DNA from: Bacteroides sp.
GTDB lineage: Bacteria > Bacteroidota > Bacteroidia > Bacteroidales > Bacteroidaceae
Assembly (NCBI GenBank): GCA_021204375.1
Contig: JAJPZL010000460.1
Coordinates: 1-9,489, forward strand
Direction: 5' to 3'
Length of the DNA stretch: 9,489 bases
Position 1 is the stretch's first letter; the number at the start of each line of letters is the position of its first letter. A program made the translations under genes and the position numbers. Below, one piece after another: positions 1 through 6,039 of the stretch. Below the pieces are notes generated by a model, which saw nothing but the letters and a program-made list of their open reading frames with translations, was not told where the DNA came from and ran no database searches.

Positions 1-87
1 GGATAGCAATGTATAAGTATCCAGGGCTACCACCTTTTCTTTATAAAAGGTAATTCTCATTCTCCGGCCATCTGCCAGGAGATATTC
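1..87 (-). pseudogene. In-frame continuation of the lipoprotein gene beyond the TGA, partial at window edge
   Basis: Reading past the TGA at 88-90 without changing frame gives 29 codons with no further stop up to the window edge. They begin E-Y-L-L-A-D-G-R-R and go on R-I-T-F-Y, then V-V-A-L-D. This is what the second half of a BamE-like domain looks like: an aromatic W-x-Y strand, a turn, then a hydrophobic beta strand ending in a V-V-x-L/M motif. The TGA sits where these domains usually have the Trp of W-x-Y (D-E-E-D-[stop]-E-Y), so one TGG to TGA change explains the interruption. I read the full gene (1-273 and beyond) as a recent nonsense pseudogene. A sequencing or assembly error remains possible. 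Confidence 0.6.
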
Positions 88-273
88 TCAATCCTCTTCA
101 TCACCGGCAAAGGTGCGGTACTCAGGATTCTTCAATCTTTTATGAACTTCCTGCCGGGTCATCCCTTTTTCAATGGCCATCATATCTTTGGATGTAAAGA
201 GTCCCAGGGTCTGGCAGGAACAGAACAGGAAGGTGAGAGCAAGTAAAAGTCCGTTTCGTTTGATCGTTTTCAT
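88..273 (-). CDS. Truncated BamE/SmpA-like small lipoprotein (61 aa)
   Basis: Starts with a lipoprotein signal: a basic N-terminus (MKTIKRNG), a hydrophobic stretch (residues 9-17) and a Cys at residue 20 preceded by F-C-S, so it is probably lipidated and envelope-anchored. Residues 32-51 contain I-E-K-G-M-T-R-Q-E-V followed by L-K-N-P, the helix signature of the SmpA/OmlA/BamE-like domain found in many small lipoproteins. BamE itself belongs to the outer-membrane protein assembly machinery, but this fold is used by many unrelated lipoproteins, so I infer no BAM role. The frame stops at TGA (88-90) in the middle of the domain. The same frame continues on the other side with a good domain C-terminus (see 1-87). 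As read, the product would lack the last beta strands and probably would not fold. It is the first gene after its own promoter (307-338). Family assignment is moderately sure; function is unknown. Confidence 0.7.
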   Translation of the reverse strand: MKTIKRNGLLLALTFLFCSCQTLGLFTSKDMMAIEKGMTRQEVHKRLKNPEYRTFAGDEED

Positions 274-306
274 GTGTGATATCTGTTTTAGTTGATAACT
301 ATGTCA

Positions 307-338
307 CAAATGTAGCTAGGTATCTTAACCGGCGCAAC
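307..338 (-). promoter_or_regulatory. Bacteroidetes-type promoter of the small lipoprotein gene
   Basis: On the minus strand, TACATTTG (plus 307-314) matches the -7 consensus TAnnTTTG. A GTTG (plus 335-338, TTG at 335-337) lies exactly 20 bases upstream as the -33 box. Transcription would start around 300, giving a leader of roughly 25-30 nt before the ATG at 273. The promoter looks intact although the gene is interrupted. Confidence 0.6.
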
Positions 339-339
339 T

Positions 340-380
340 GAAATAGCCTATTTCCGGAGGAGATTATTCCTCCGGGAATA
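340..380. terminator. Overlapping hairpins downstream of cvfB, possible terminator
   Basis: Two inverted repeats share bases. TATTTCCGGAGGA (349-361) pairs with TCCTCCGGGAATA (368-380) over 13 bp with one non-Watson-Crick position and a 6-nt loop. GAAATA (340-345) pairs with TATTTC (349-354) around a 3-nt loop. They lie 14 bases beyond the cvfB stop, where a terminator is expected. There is no clear U-run on the minus strand, so intrinsic termination is uncertain. The single imperfect pair is U-G on the plus strand and A-C on the minus strand. Because the two stems are mutually exclusive, a switch-like or mRNA-stabilising role is also possible. Confidence 0.35.
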
Positions 381-393
381 GTCATTTCCTCCA

Positions 394-1233
394 TCAGGCC
401 AGAGAAATCCCTCCGTCTTCTTTCAGACGGATCAGCCGGCGTTTATAGAGGTCACCCACTGCTTTCTTAAAGATCTTCTTACTGACCGAAAAGGTGGCAT
501 AAATATCTTCGGCAGGGCTTTTGTCTCCCAGGGCTATTTTTCCTCCGTTGTTACGAATATAAGCCAGCAGCTCCATAGAGAAATCCTCCAGGTTCTCCCG
601 ACTATTGCCCTGTAGGGTTAGGTCGATCTTTCCATCTTCCCATACCTGTTTGATAAATCCGCTCAAACGCAACCCGGAGTGGATATCGCTCCGGAATATT
701 TCATTGTTAAAGAGCATTCCGGAGTAACGGTTCTCTACAATGGCCTTATAGCCCAGGTCCGTCTTCTGCCAGATTAGCAGGTTCACCTCATCACCGGCCT
801 TATAGGGAGCTGGCTCTTTGGAGAGGAACTTCTCTATCTTGGCCGATGCCACGATCCGGAAACTCTCCTTATCCACATAGGCATATACCATATAGCGTTT
901 GCCCTTCTCCATTTTTACTTTCTGCTCCCGGAAAGAGACGAAAAGATCTTTCATCAACCCCCAGTTCAGAAAAGCACCGTATTGATTCACCCAGGAAACT
1001 TCGAGGGTAGCAAACTCCCCGACTTGTATATAAGGAGTGAGGGTCGTGGCTACAAGCCGCTCATCCATATCCAGGTAAATAAATACCCGGATCTCTTCTC
1101 CTACCTGGATCTCTTCGGGTACATACCGGGCAGGAAGAAGGATCTCACCATCTTCTCCTCCATCCAGATAGACTCCGAAGTCTACCTCTTTTACTACAGT
1201 AAGCCAGTTAAACCGACCCAGTTCTATACTCAT
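394..1233 (-). CDS. cvfB: CvfB-like S1 domain RNA-binding protein
   Basis: A 279-aa cytosolic protein with the CvfB/YitL layout. S1-type OB folds lie at about residues 4-63 (F-N-W-L-T-V then F-G-V-Y-L-D), 70-132 (W-V-N-Q-Y-G-A-F-L and L-F-V-S) and 145-208 (V-E-N-R-Y-S-G-M-L-F-N-N-E-I-F). A winged-helix-like C-terminus (about 215-279) carries F-S-V-S-K-K-I-F-K-K-A-V-G-D-L-Y, a typical recognition helix, followed by the wing R-L-I-R-L-K-E-D-G-G-I. Family members such as Staphylococcus aureus CvfB and Streptococcus pneumoniae SP_0946 bind RNA and affect virulence gene expression; the role in Bacteroidetes is poorly defined. Length is normal for the family. It ends in TGA. A promoter-like element lies just upstream on the minus strand (1254-1285). 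The gene is divergent from the M16 protease and probably monocistronic, since the next minus-strand gene has its own promoter. Confidence 0.9.
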   Translation of the reverse strand: MSIELGRFNWLTVVKEVDFGVYLDGGEDGEILLPARYVPEEIQVGEEIRVFIYLDMDERLVATTLTPYIQVGEFATLEVSWVNQYGAFLNWGLMKDLFVSFREQKVKMEKGKRYMVYAYVDKESFRIVASAKIEKFLSKEPAPYKAGDEVNLLIWQKTDLGYKAIVENRYSGMLFNNEIFRSDIHSGLRLSGFIKQVWEDGKIDLTLQGNSRENLEDFSMELLAYIRNNGGKIALGDKSPAEDIYATFSVSKKIFKKAVGDLYKRRLIRLKEDGGISLA

Positions 1234-1253
1234 AACTGATCTCTTTTATGGTT

Positions 1254-1285
1254 CAAAGATCAATAAAGCAATTCGTTTATCCAAC
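1254..1285 (-). promoter_or_regulatory. Candidate promoter of cvfB
   Basis: On the minus strand, GATCTTTG (plus 1254-1261) matches TAnnTTTG except at the first base. GTTG (plus 1282-1285) lies 20 bases upstream, the same box and spacing as the lipoprotein promoter at 307-338. The start would fall near 1247, leaving a leader of only about 14 nt before the ATG at 1233. Confidence 0.4.
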
Positions 1286-1290
1286 AGAAT

Positions 1291-1368
1291 GGAGGAAAAT
1301 CTTTCGGAAAAGGAGGAAACTATATAGTATAATTACTATGTAGAAAGCTTAATTAACGTAACTATAGT
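1291..1368. promoter_or_regulatory. Palindromes and direct repeat in the cvfB/M16 divergent region
   Basis: GGAGGAAA occurs twice in direct orientation (1291-1298 and 1312-1319). It is followed by CTATATAGTA (1320-1329), which pairs with TACTATGTAG (1334-1343) over 10 bp with one T-G position and a 4-base spacer. ACTATATAGT (1319-1328) is itself a perfect 10-bp palindrome, and a related ACTATAGT palindrome lies at 1361-1368. Placement between two divergent starts suggests an operator, but the sequence is AT-rich and chance palindromes are common there. Confidence 0.25.
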
Positions 1369-1423
1369 GCCTCTCTACCGGAAACGGAACAGTTAATAGT
1401 AGAAGGGCATTAAATTATTTTTG

Positions 1424-1431
1424 TAATTTTG
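1424..1431 (+). promoter_or_regulatory. -7 element upstream of the M16 protease gene
   Basis: TAATTTTG matches TAnnTTTG. No TTG/TTTG is present at the expected 19-21 base distance upstream, so only the -7 half is supported. It would give a leader of about 55 nt that is A-rich just before the ATG at 1494. Confidence 0.35.
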
Positions 1432-1493
1432 TAAGCCACAAGAGGCTTTCCCTCTTTAATAACAGAAAAATTATCTAATTAAATACATACCAC

Positions 1494-4319
1494 ATGAAAA
1501 AGCTATACTATAAATTTACGGCTTTACTCCTGGCAATCTGCACACATATCTCCTGTATGTATGCGCAGGAGGCATCCTCTGTTCCGGTAGATCCCAATGT
1601 ACGCATCGGAAGACTGGGGAACGGCCTTACCTATTATATACGCAGGAACAACCTGCCGGAAGAGCGGGCAGACTTTTACATTGCCCAGAAAGTAGGTTCC
1701 ATGCAGGAGGAGGAAGAGCAGCGGGGACTTGCTCATTTCCTGGAACACATGGCCTTTAACGGGACAGAAAATTTTCCGGGAGACGGTGTCAAACAATACT
1801 TAGAGACAATCGGGGTAAAATTCGGAGAGAACCTGAATGCCTATACCTCTTTTGATGAGACCGTATATAATATCACCAATGTTCCCGCAAACCAGGAAGG
1901 GGCGGTTGACTCCTGCCTGCTTATCCTGCACGACTGGGCAGGGGCCCTCTCCCTGGATGGAGAGGAGATCGATAAGGAACGGGGAGTGATCCACGAAGAG
2001 TGGCGTAACCGCGATAATGCCACCCTGCGTATGTACGATAAAATATTACCGGTCATCTACCAGGGAGACCGCTATGCGCACCGCATGCCTATCGGTCTGA
2101 TGGATGTAGTCCTTAACTTTCCCCACCAGGTACTTCGGGATTATTACCACAGATGGTACCGTCCCGATCTGCAGGGGATCATCGTCGTAGGAGATATTGA
2201 TGTGGACGAGGTAGAGCAGAAAGTGATCAATCTCTTTTCTTATTTTGCCAATCCGGAGAACGAAGCTGAGCGCGTTTATTATCCGGTGACAGATAATAAA
2301 GAGCCGATTGTAGCCATGGCAACCGATCCGGAGGCTACCCGTACCCAGATCTATATCTTCAATAAGCATGAGGCAGTTCCCCCGGCTGAAAGAGGGAGTA
2401 TGCAATACTTAGTGTATGATTATGCCCGTTACATGATGAGCTCCATGCTGAATGCCCGTTTCCGGGAGATCATTCAAACAGGAAATGCTCCTTTTGTGAG
2501 CGCCTACTTGTACGACGGGGAGTTCTTTATGTCTAAGACCAAAGATGCTTTCACCGGACTAATCGGCTCTAAAGAGGGAGAGATCCGGGAGGCGTTGGCC
2601 GCCTATCTGCGGGAAGTGTACCGGGTAGACCGGCACGGCTTTACAGAATCGGAATATGTACGGGCCCGAGCAGCTTTCCTGCGGGAAGTGGAATCACAAT
2701 ACAATGAACGGAACAACCGGAAGAACGGGGAATATATCAGGGAATATGTGAACCATTTCCTTTGGAACGAACCGATCCCCAGTGAAGAAGAGTACTATAA
2801 CCTGATGAATGAGATCGCTCCCAATGTCCCTTTAAGCGTAATTAACGGGATACTGGGCGACCTGATCACACAGGAGAACCTGATCATTACTGTAATGGGA
2901 CCTGATAAAGAGGCTGTTGCCTACCCCACAGAAAAGGAACTTCTGGAAATAATTGCCTGTGTAGAACAGGAGGATATTGAGGCGTACATAGACCATGTTT
3001 CGGACGAACCCCTGATGAGTGAACTGCCCCGGCCGGGAAAAATAGTGAGTGAGGAGGAGGGAATCTACGGAACCACCGTACTGAAACTATCCAACGGGGC
3101 CACCGTCGTGCTGAAACCAACGGATTTTAAACAGGATGAGATCATCCTGAAGGGGATCAGCTTCGGGGGTACCTCCCTGATGCCTACGGAAGATATAGTG
3201 ACCATTATCAACCTGAACAGCCTTTTACAGCTGGGCGGAGTAGCTAATTTCAGCCGGACGGATCTGGAAAAGTTACTGGCAGGTAAAAAGGCCGATATAA
3301 GCCTGAATGTAAGTAATGCCCAGGAGACCGTGAACGGTAGTTGCTCTCCCCAGGATATAGAGACCATGTTACAGCTGCTCTACCTGAACTTTACGGACCT
3401 GCGTTATGATGAAGATGCTTACAACTCTTACAAGAGCCGGTTGCGTGCTTCCTTAGAAAATCAGGCAGCCAATCCGATGAGTGCATTTGTGGATACTCTT
3501 TATATGACCCTGATGGACCACCATCTCCGTGCCCTGCGTATGCAGGTAGATATGATCGACAAGATCGATTATGCAAAAGGGCTGGAACTGGGACGTGAAC
3601 GGTATAAAGATGCGGGCGATTTTACTTTCCTTTTTGTCGGTACTATTAATATGGAGGAGATCAAATCTTTGATCGAACAATACATTGCCTCCCTGCCGGC
3701 ACTGAACCGGGAAGAGACTTTCCGGGATAATAAGATGTATCCTCCTAAAGGAGAAGTGGAGAAGAGATTTTACCGCCGGCAGGAGAACCCGAAAGCAACG
3801 ATCGTATCTGTATATACCGGTGAAGTGGAATATACTAACCTGAACCGTACCAAAATGAGCATCCTTTCCCAGATCCTTACCCTGATCTATACCGAAGAGG
3901 TGAGAGAGAAAGAGGGGGGTACGTATGGAGTCAGTGTCAGCGGATCGGTAGATAAATATCCGAAGGAAGATTTTACCTTACAGATATTCTTTGAAACAGA
4001 TCCGGGTAAAATAGATAAACTGATCGATATCGTCTATAAAGAGCTTAACCAGATAGCTACCAACGGGCCTGCTGAAACCGACCTGAATAAGGTCAAGGAG
4101 TTTATGCTGCGTAAATATACGGAGCAGCTGAAAGAGAACGGTTACTGGCTGGGAGCACTTAATGAATATTATACCACCGGCCTAGATGTGGATGATAAGT
4201 ATCAGGAACGGGTAGAAAGCATTACTTCAGAAGATATCCGGGAGTTTGCTGGGTTCCTGCTTTCGCAGGATAACCGTGTAGAGGTTATTATGATATCCGA
4301 AGAGAATAAAGAGGAATAA
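1494..4319 (+). CDS. Secreted M16 family (insulinase/pitrilysin-like) zinc metalloprotease, PqqL-like
   Basis: 941 aa with a Sec signal peptide (K2-K3, hydrophobic 8-16, likely cleavage after A24 in M-Y-A-Q), so it acts in the periplasm or outside. The active domain carries the inverted zinc motif H81-F-L-E84-H85 of M16 peptidases: H81 and H85 bind zinc, E84 is the catalytic base. E169 in E-R-G-V-I-H-E-E-W is the expected third ligand, with E162 the conserved companion. N-A-Y-T-S-F-D-E-T-V-Y (115-125) is the usual substrate-side segment. Residues about 210-500 form the second M16 domain. From about residue 523 (T-V-L-K-L-S-N-G-A-T-V-V) a second M16 pair begins; it lacks HxxEH, as is normal for the inactive half. 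It has R-E-K-E-G-G-T-Y-G-V near 804-813, the Arg/Tyr substrate-binding motif. Full length for the two-half family. Substrate unknown; likely peptide degradation. It appears to be a single-gene unit. Confidence 0.93.
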   Translation: MKKLYYKFTALLLAICTHISCMYAQEASSVPVDPNVRIGRLGNGLTYYIRRNNLPEERADFYIAQKVGSMQEEEEQRGLAHFLEHMAFNGTENFPGDGVKQYLETIGVKFGENLNAYTSFDETVYNITNVPANQEGAVDSCLLILHDWAGALSLDGEEIDKERGVIHEEWRNRDNATLRMYDKILPVIYQGDRYAHRMPIGLMDVVLNFPHQVLRDYYHRWYRPDLQGIIVVGDIDVDEVEQKVINLFSYFANPENEAERVYYPVTDNKEPIVAMATDPEATRTQIYIFNKHEAVPPAERGSMQYLVYDYARYMMSSMLNARFREIIQTGNAPFVSAYLYDGEFFMSKTKDAFTGLIGSKEGEIREALAAYLREVYRVDRHGFTESEYVRARAAFLREVESQYNERNNRKNGEYIREYVNHFLWNEPIPSEEEYYNLMNEIAPNVPLSVINGILGDLITQENLIITVMGPDKEAVAYPTEKELLEIIACVEQEDIEAYIDHVSDEPLMSELPRPGKIVSEEEGIYGTTVLKLSNGATVVLKPTDFKQDEIILKGISFGGTSLMPTEDIVTIINLNSLLQLGGVANFSRTDLEKLLAGKKADISLNVSNAQETVNGSCSPQDIETMLQLLYLNFTDLRYDEDAYNSYKSRLRASLENQAANPMSAFVDTLYMTLMDHHLRALRMQVDMIDKIDYAKGLELGRERYKDAGDFTFLFVGTINMEEIKSLIEQYIASLPALNREETFRDNKMYPPKGEVEKRFYRRQENPKATIVSVYTGEVEYTNLNRTKMSILSQILTLIYTEEVREKEGGTYGVSVSGSVDKYPKEDFTLQIFFETDPGKIDKLIDIVYKELNQIATNGPAETDLNKVKEFMLRKYTEQLKENGYWLGALNEYYTTGLDVDDKYQERVESITSEDIREFAGFLLSQDNRVEVIMISEENKEE

Positions 4320-5274
4320 AATTCAATCGTTGCCGGAAGATCTTTAGGAGCAGAACAAGCGAGATTGAATCTACTTGATCTATGCCGGAGTGCTGTAAAC
4401 ATACAACACTCCAGCCCGACAGGGAAGTGTATTCGTGCTGAGAGAATCTGTTATTAGAGATCTTTGATTTAAGTCCCGAAGGGACAGTAGATTCCAGCCC
4501 GGTACGGTAGCGCAGTGATATTCCTACTATTTTGATTGCTCCAGGCAGGGAATATAAATCTTAGCCCTCGGCGATGGCGAAGGCTGTTAAGTTCTTCACC
4601 CTTTTTACAAGGGTTTAAATAGAATCCCAGAGGGATTCAATCTCAATAACCCCCAGTGAAGAGAGTGAAGCGAACGACTGGGGGTAAAGCAGACGCTTTA
4701 TCCTATCAACGCCGAAGGTGTTGAATCTGTTTTTTATCATTCAACCCACTATTCGGGGTTGAATCAGAGAAAACGCCTTCCACCCCCAGTCGCTACGCTT
4801 CGCTGGGAGTTATTAGCTTCGCTGACCGTTGGTTCACATTTAATTCCTTCGGGATTTTCCTACTACATTCCAAAAAACAAGAGAACTTAATAGACTTCGG
4901 TATTGCTGGGGGTGATAAATAGAGAATTGTGGGCTGTAAGGCCCAGTATAATAGACTGCACCTACAGCGCGTATTCTTTAATAATCCCATACACCCCCTA
5001 CCCTGGTATTACCAGGGCCTAAGATAGAATAGGCCTACGGCCTGTTTGAAAATCTTCTCAGCATGACTTTACAGAAGTACAGGCCAGAATCTGTCGCTAC
5101 TTGGCAACCCGAAGAATCTTCTCATACGACTGCACTTCCGCACCGGATAAGTACCGTTGAAACTCAGACCATAGAATGGATCGTTGATTCCCAAAGATTA
5201 ATATGGCCTGCCTTTCCTCCTTCGAAGTACAATTCTATTATATGCCTGCCCATATCAAACATTCGGATTTCAGG
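4320..5274. other. Gene-poor region made of small hairpin modules
   Basis: No convincing gene in about 950 bases. The stretch is a run of short inverted repeats, often with 3-nt loops: GGAGTGCTGT/ACAACACTCC (4387-4412, one mismatch), GTCCC-GAA-GGGAC (4473-4485), ACCCTT/AAGGGT (4598-4614), TAAAGC/GCTTTA (4685-4700), TGGGC/GCCCA (4930-4945), CCCTGGT-ATT-ACCAGGG (5001-5017), AGGCC-TAC-GGCCT (5031-5043) and GGCCTGT/ACAGGCC (5039-5045 with 5079-5085, competing with the previous one). ATTCAATC/GATTGAAT (4321-4328, 4363-4370) starts just after the M16 stop. AATCTTCTCA is directly repeated at 5051-5060 and 5115-5124. From about 5060 to 5274 the modules fade; I see only weak open frames there. No tRNA, SRP RNA, RNase P RNA or tmRNA signature was recognised. 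Confidence 0.6.
4623..4856. repeat. Imperfect palindrome of two inverted, diverged multi-module repeats (REP/BIME-like)
   Basis: The left arm carries, in order, module A AATCCCagaGGGATT plus CAAT (4623-4641), module B AATAACCCCCAGT ... ACTGGGGGT (4645-4685) and module C CAACGCC-GAA-GGTGTTG plus AAT (4707-4726). The right arm carries the same modules as reverse complements in mirrored order: C (4739-4764, ATTCAACCC/GGGTTGAAT), B (4782-4814, ACCCCCAGT ... CTGGGAGTTATT) and A (4838-4856, ending TTCGGGATT). Module A copies agree at 15 of 19 positions. Module B differs by an 8-base insertion in the left copy that duplicates a GTGAAG. Each module is itself a hairpin. The centre is near 4735. This resembles paired REP units. 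I recall similar strings in Bacteroidetes intergenic regions but cannot name a family. No transposase is in the window. Confidence 0.65.
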
Positions 5275-5324
5275 AAGAGCCGGAAAATTATTCTGTACTA
5301 CCGAACAGTTTTCCGGCTCTTTTT
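5275..5324 (+). terminator. Strong terminator-like hairpin before the NlpC/P60 gene
   Basis: AAGAGCCGGAAAA (5275-5287) pairs perfectly with TTTTCCGGCTCTT (5309-5321) over 13 bp, followed by further T residues to 5324. An inner CTGT/ACAG pair in the 21-nt loop could extend the stem with a bulge. It fits a plus-strand intrinsic terminator, yet no recognisable plus-strand gene ends just upstream; the nearest is the M16 gene almost 1 kb away. It lies only 33 bases before the next start codon. Confidence 0.6.
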
Positions 5325-5357
5325 AGTAACTTCGGGGGCTCTAATTAGGAATTAAGT

Positions 5358-5873
5358 ATGAAAAAAGATCTGCTGATCCGGCTGTTTGTGTTGATACTCC
5401 CCTTTCTTATTACTTCCTGTGCCACCAAAAAAAACAGAGGAACACACTATCAGGCACTGGCCAGAGCCTCTGTAAGGCTGGGGATCGACATTGACAGAAA
5501 AGATAATCATGCACTCTATATAGAAGCTTCCCAATGGATAGGAACTCCTTACCGGTCCGGAGGAACTACTAAAAATGGAGTAGATTGTTCCGGGCTGACC
5601 CGGGAGCTTTACCGGAGCGTGTACCGGAAAGAGTTGCCCTGTAGCACGACCGAACAGCGGAAAAAAGCGCAAAAGGTGTCCCGACATAAACTGAAAGAGG
5701 GAGACCTGGTCTTCTTCTCTTCCACCCGTTCGGGAAAGCAGGTAGCGCATGTAGGGATCTACCTGAAAAAAAATAATTTCATCCATGCCAGTACCAGTAA
5801 AGGGGTGATCGTAAGCAACCTGAACGAAACCTATTACCGGAAACACTGGCTCTCAGGGGGAAAAATAAACTGA
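5358..5873 (+). CDS. NlpC/P60 family lipoprotein, putative peptidoglycan endopeptidase
   Basis: 171 aa. Residues 1-21 are a lipoprotein signal peptide (K2-K3-D, hydrophobic core 9-18, I-T-S-C21). The mature protein is probably anchored in the envelope facing the periplasm, since no acidic surface-export signal follows the Cys. The NlpC/P60 domain spans about 52-165. The catalytic Cys is C77 in G-V-D-C-S-G-L, the His is H131 in V-A-H-V-G-I-Y-L, and the third polar residue is probably H143 in F-I-H-A-S. E-G-D-L-V-F-F (114-120) is the usual strand before the His. Enzymes of this family cleave peptide stems of peptidoglycan, commonly D-Glu to diamino acid bonds, and serve in wall growth. The layout matches short Spr/MepS-like proteins. 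TAACTTCG (5327-5334) resembles a -7 box but lacks a -33 partner. It ends in TGA, 166 bases before rplU, which has its own promoter. Confidence 0.9.
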   Translation: MKKDLLIRLFVLILPFLITSCATKKNRGTHYQALARASVRLGIDIDRKDNHALYIEASQWIGTPYRSGGTTKNGVDCSGLTRELYRSVYRKELPCSTTEQRKKAQKVSRHKLKEGDLVFFSSTRSGKQVAHVGIYLKKNNFIHASTSKGVIVSNLNETYYRKHWLSGGKIN

Positions 5874-5917
5874 TCTTCTAAAGAGTTCACCGACAGGCTG
5901 AGAATTTAGAAAAAATA

Positions 5918-5949
5918 TTTGCCCAGTAAAAATAAAAACAGTAATTTTG
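5918..5949 (+). promoter_or_regulatory. Consensus Bacteroidetes promoter of the rplU-rpmA operon
   Basis: TTTG (5918-5921) is followed after exactly 20 bases by TAATTTTG (5942-5949), a full match to the TTTG / TAnnTTTG housekeeping promoter. The best promoter in the window, as expected for ribosomal protein genes. Transcription should begin near 5956, leaving a leader of about 85 nt. Confidence 0.75.
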
Positions 5950-5964
5950 TGCCCAATTATTCCA

Positions 5965-6012
5965 CTCCGGGTAAACCAAGTGTATTTCAGGAAGAAAGAC
6001 CACCCGATGGAG
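5965..6012 (+). promoter_or_regulatory. Possible structured leader of rplU
   Basis: In the 5' untranslated region, CTCCGGGT (5965-5972) can pair with ACCC (6002-6005) and GGAG (6009-6012), leaving a 3-nt GAT bulge and enclosing about 29 nt. Ribosomal protein operons often have leader structures that bind the encoded protein, and L21 leaders are known in Firmicutes. I see no match to those and infer only that this is a candidate. Confidence 0.3.
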
Positions 6013-6039
6013 CTAACCTGTATAACATTATTATAACAG

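Noticed and set aside
982..1239. An 85-codon plus-strand frame
   Set aside because: It lies wholly opposite cvfB, which has clear S1 domains; the frame is a shadow.
2046..2405. A 119-codon minus-strand frame and several similar ones inside the M16 gene
   Set aside because: Antisense shadows of a full-length protease gene with intact catalytic motifs; none has domain features.
1494..4319. Lipoprotein anchoring of the M16 protease through C21
   Set aside because: The residues before C21 are H-I-S, which fit a lipobox poorly, and a good signal peptidase I site (M-Y-A-Q) follows directly.
1494..4319. Inactive second half of the M16 protease as a sign of gene decay
   Set aside because: Loss of HxxEH in the C-terminal half is normal for two-half M16 enzymes; the substrate-binding Arg/Tyr motif is kept.
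4320..5274. CRISPR array
   Set aside because: Repeats are inverted, of different sequence and length, with no constant repeat-spacer period and no cas genes in the window.
5063..5326. An 87-codon plus-strand open frame
   Set aside because: It ends inside the terminator-like hairpin, has no start context, shows composition rich in Ser, Pro, Ile and Thr with no recognisable motif, and competes with open frames on the other strand.
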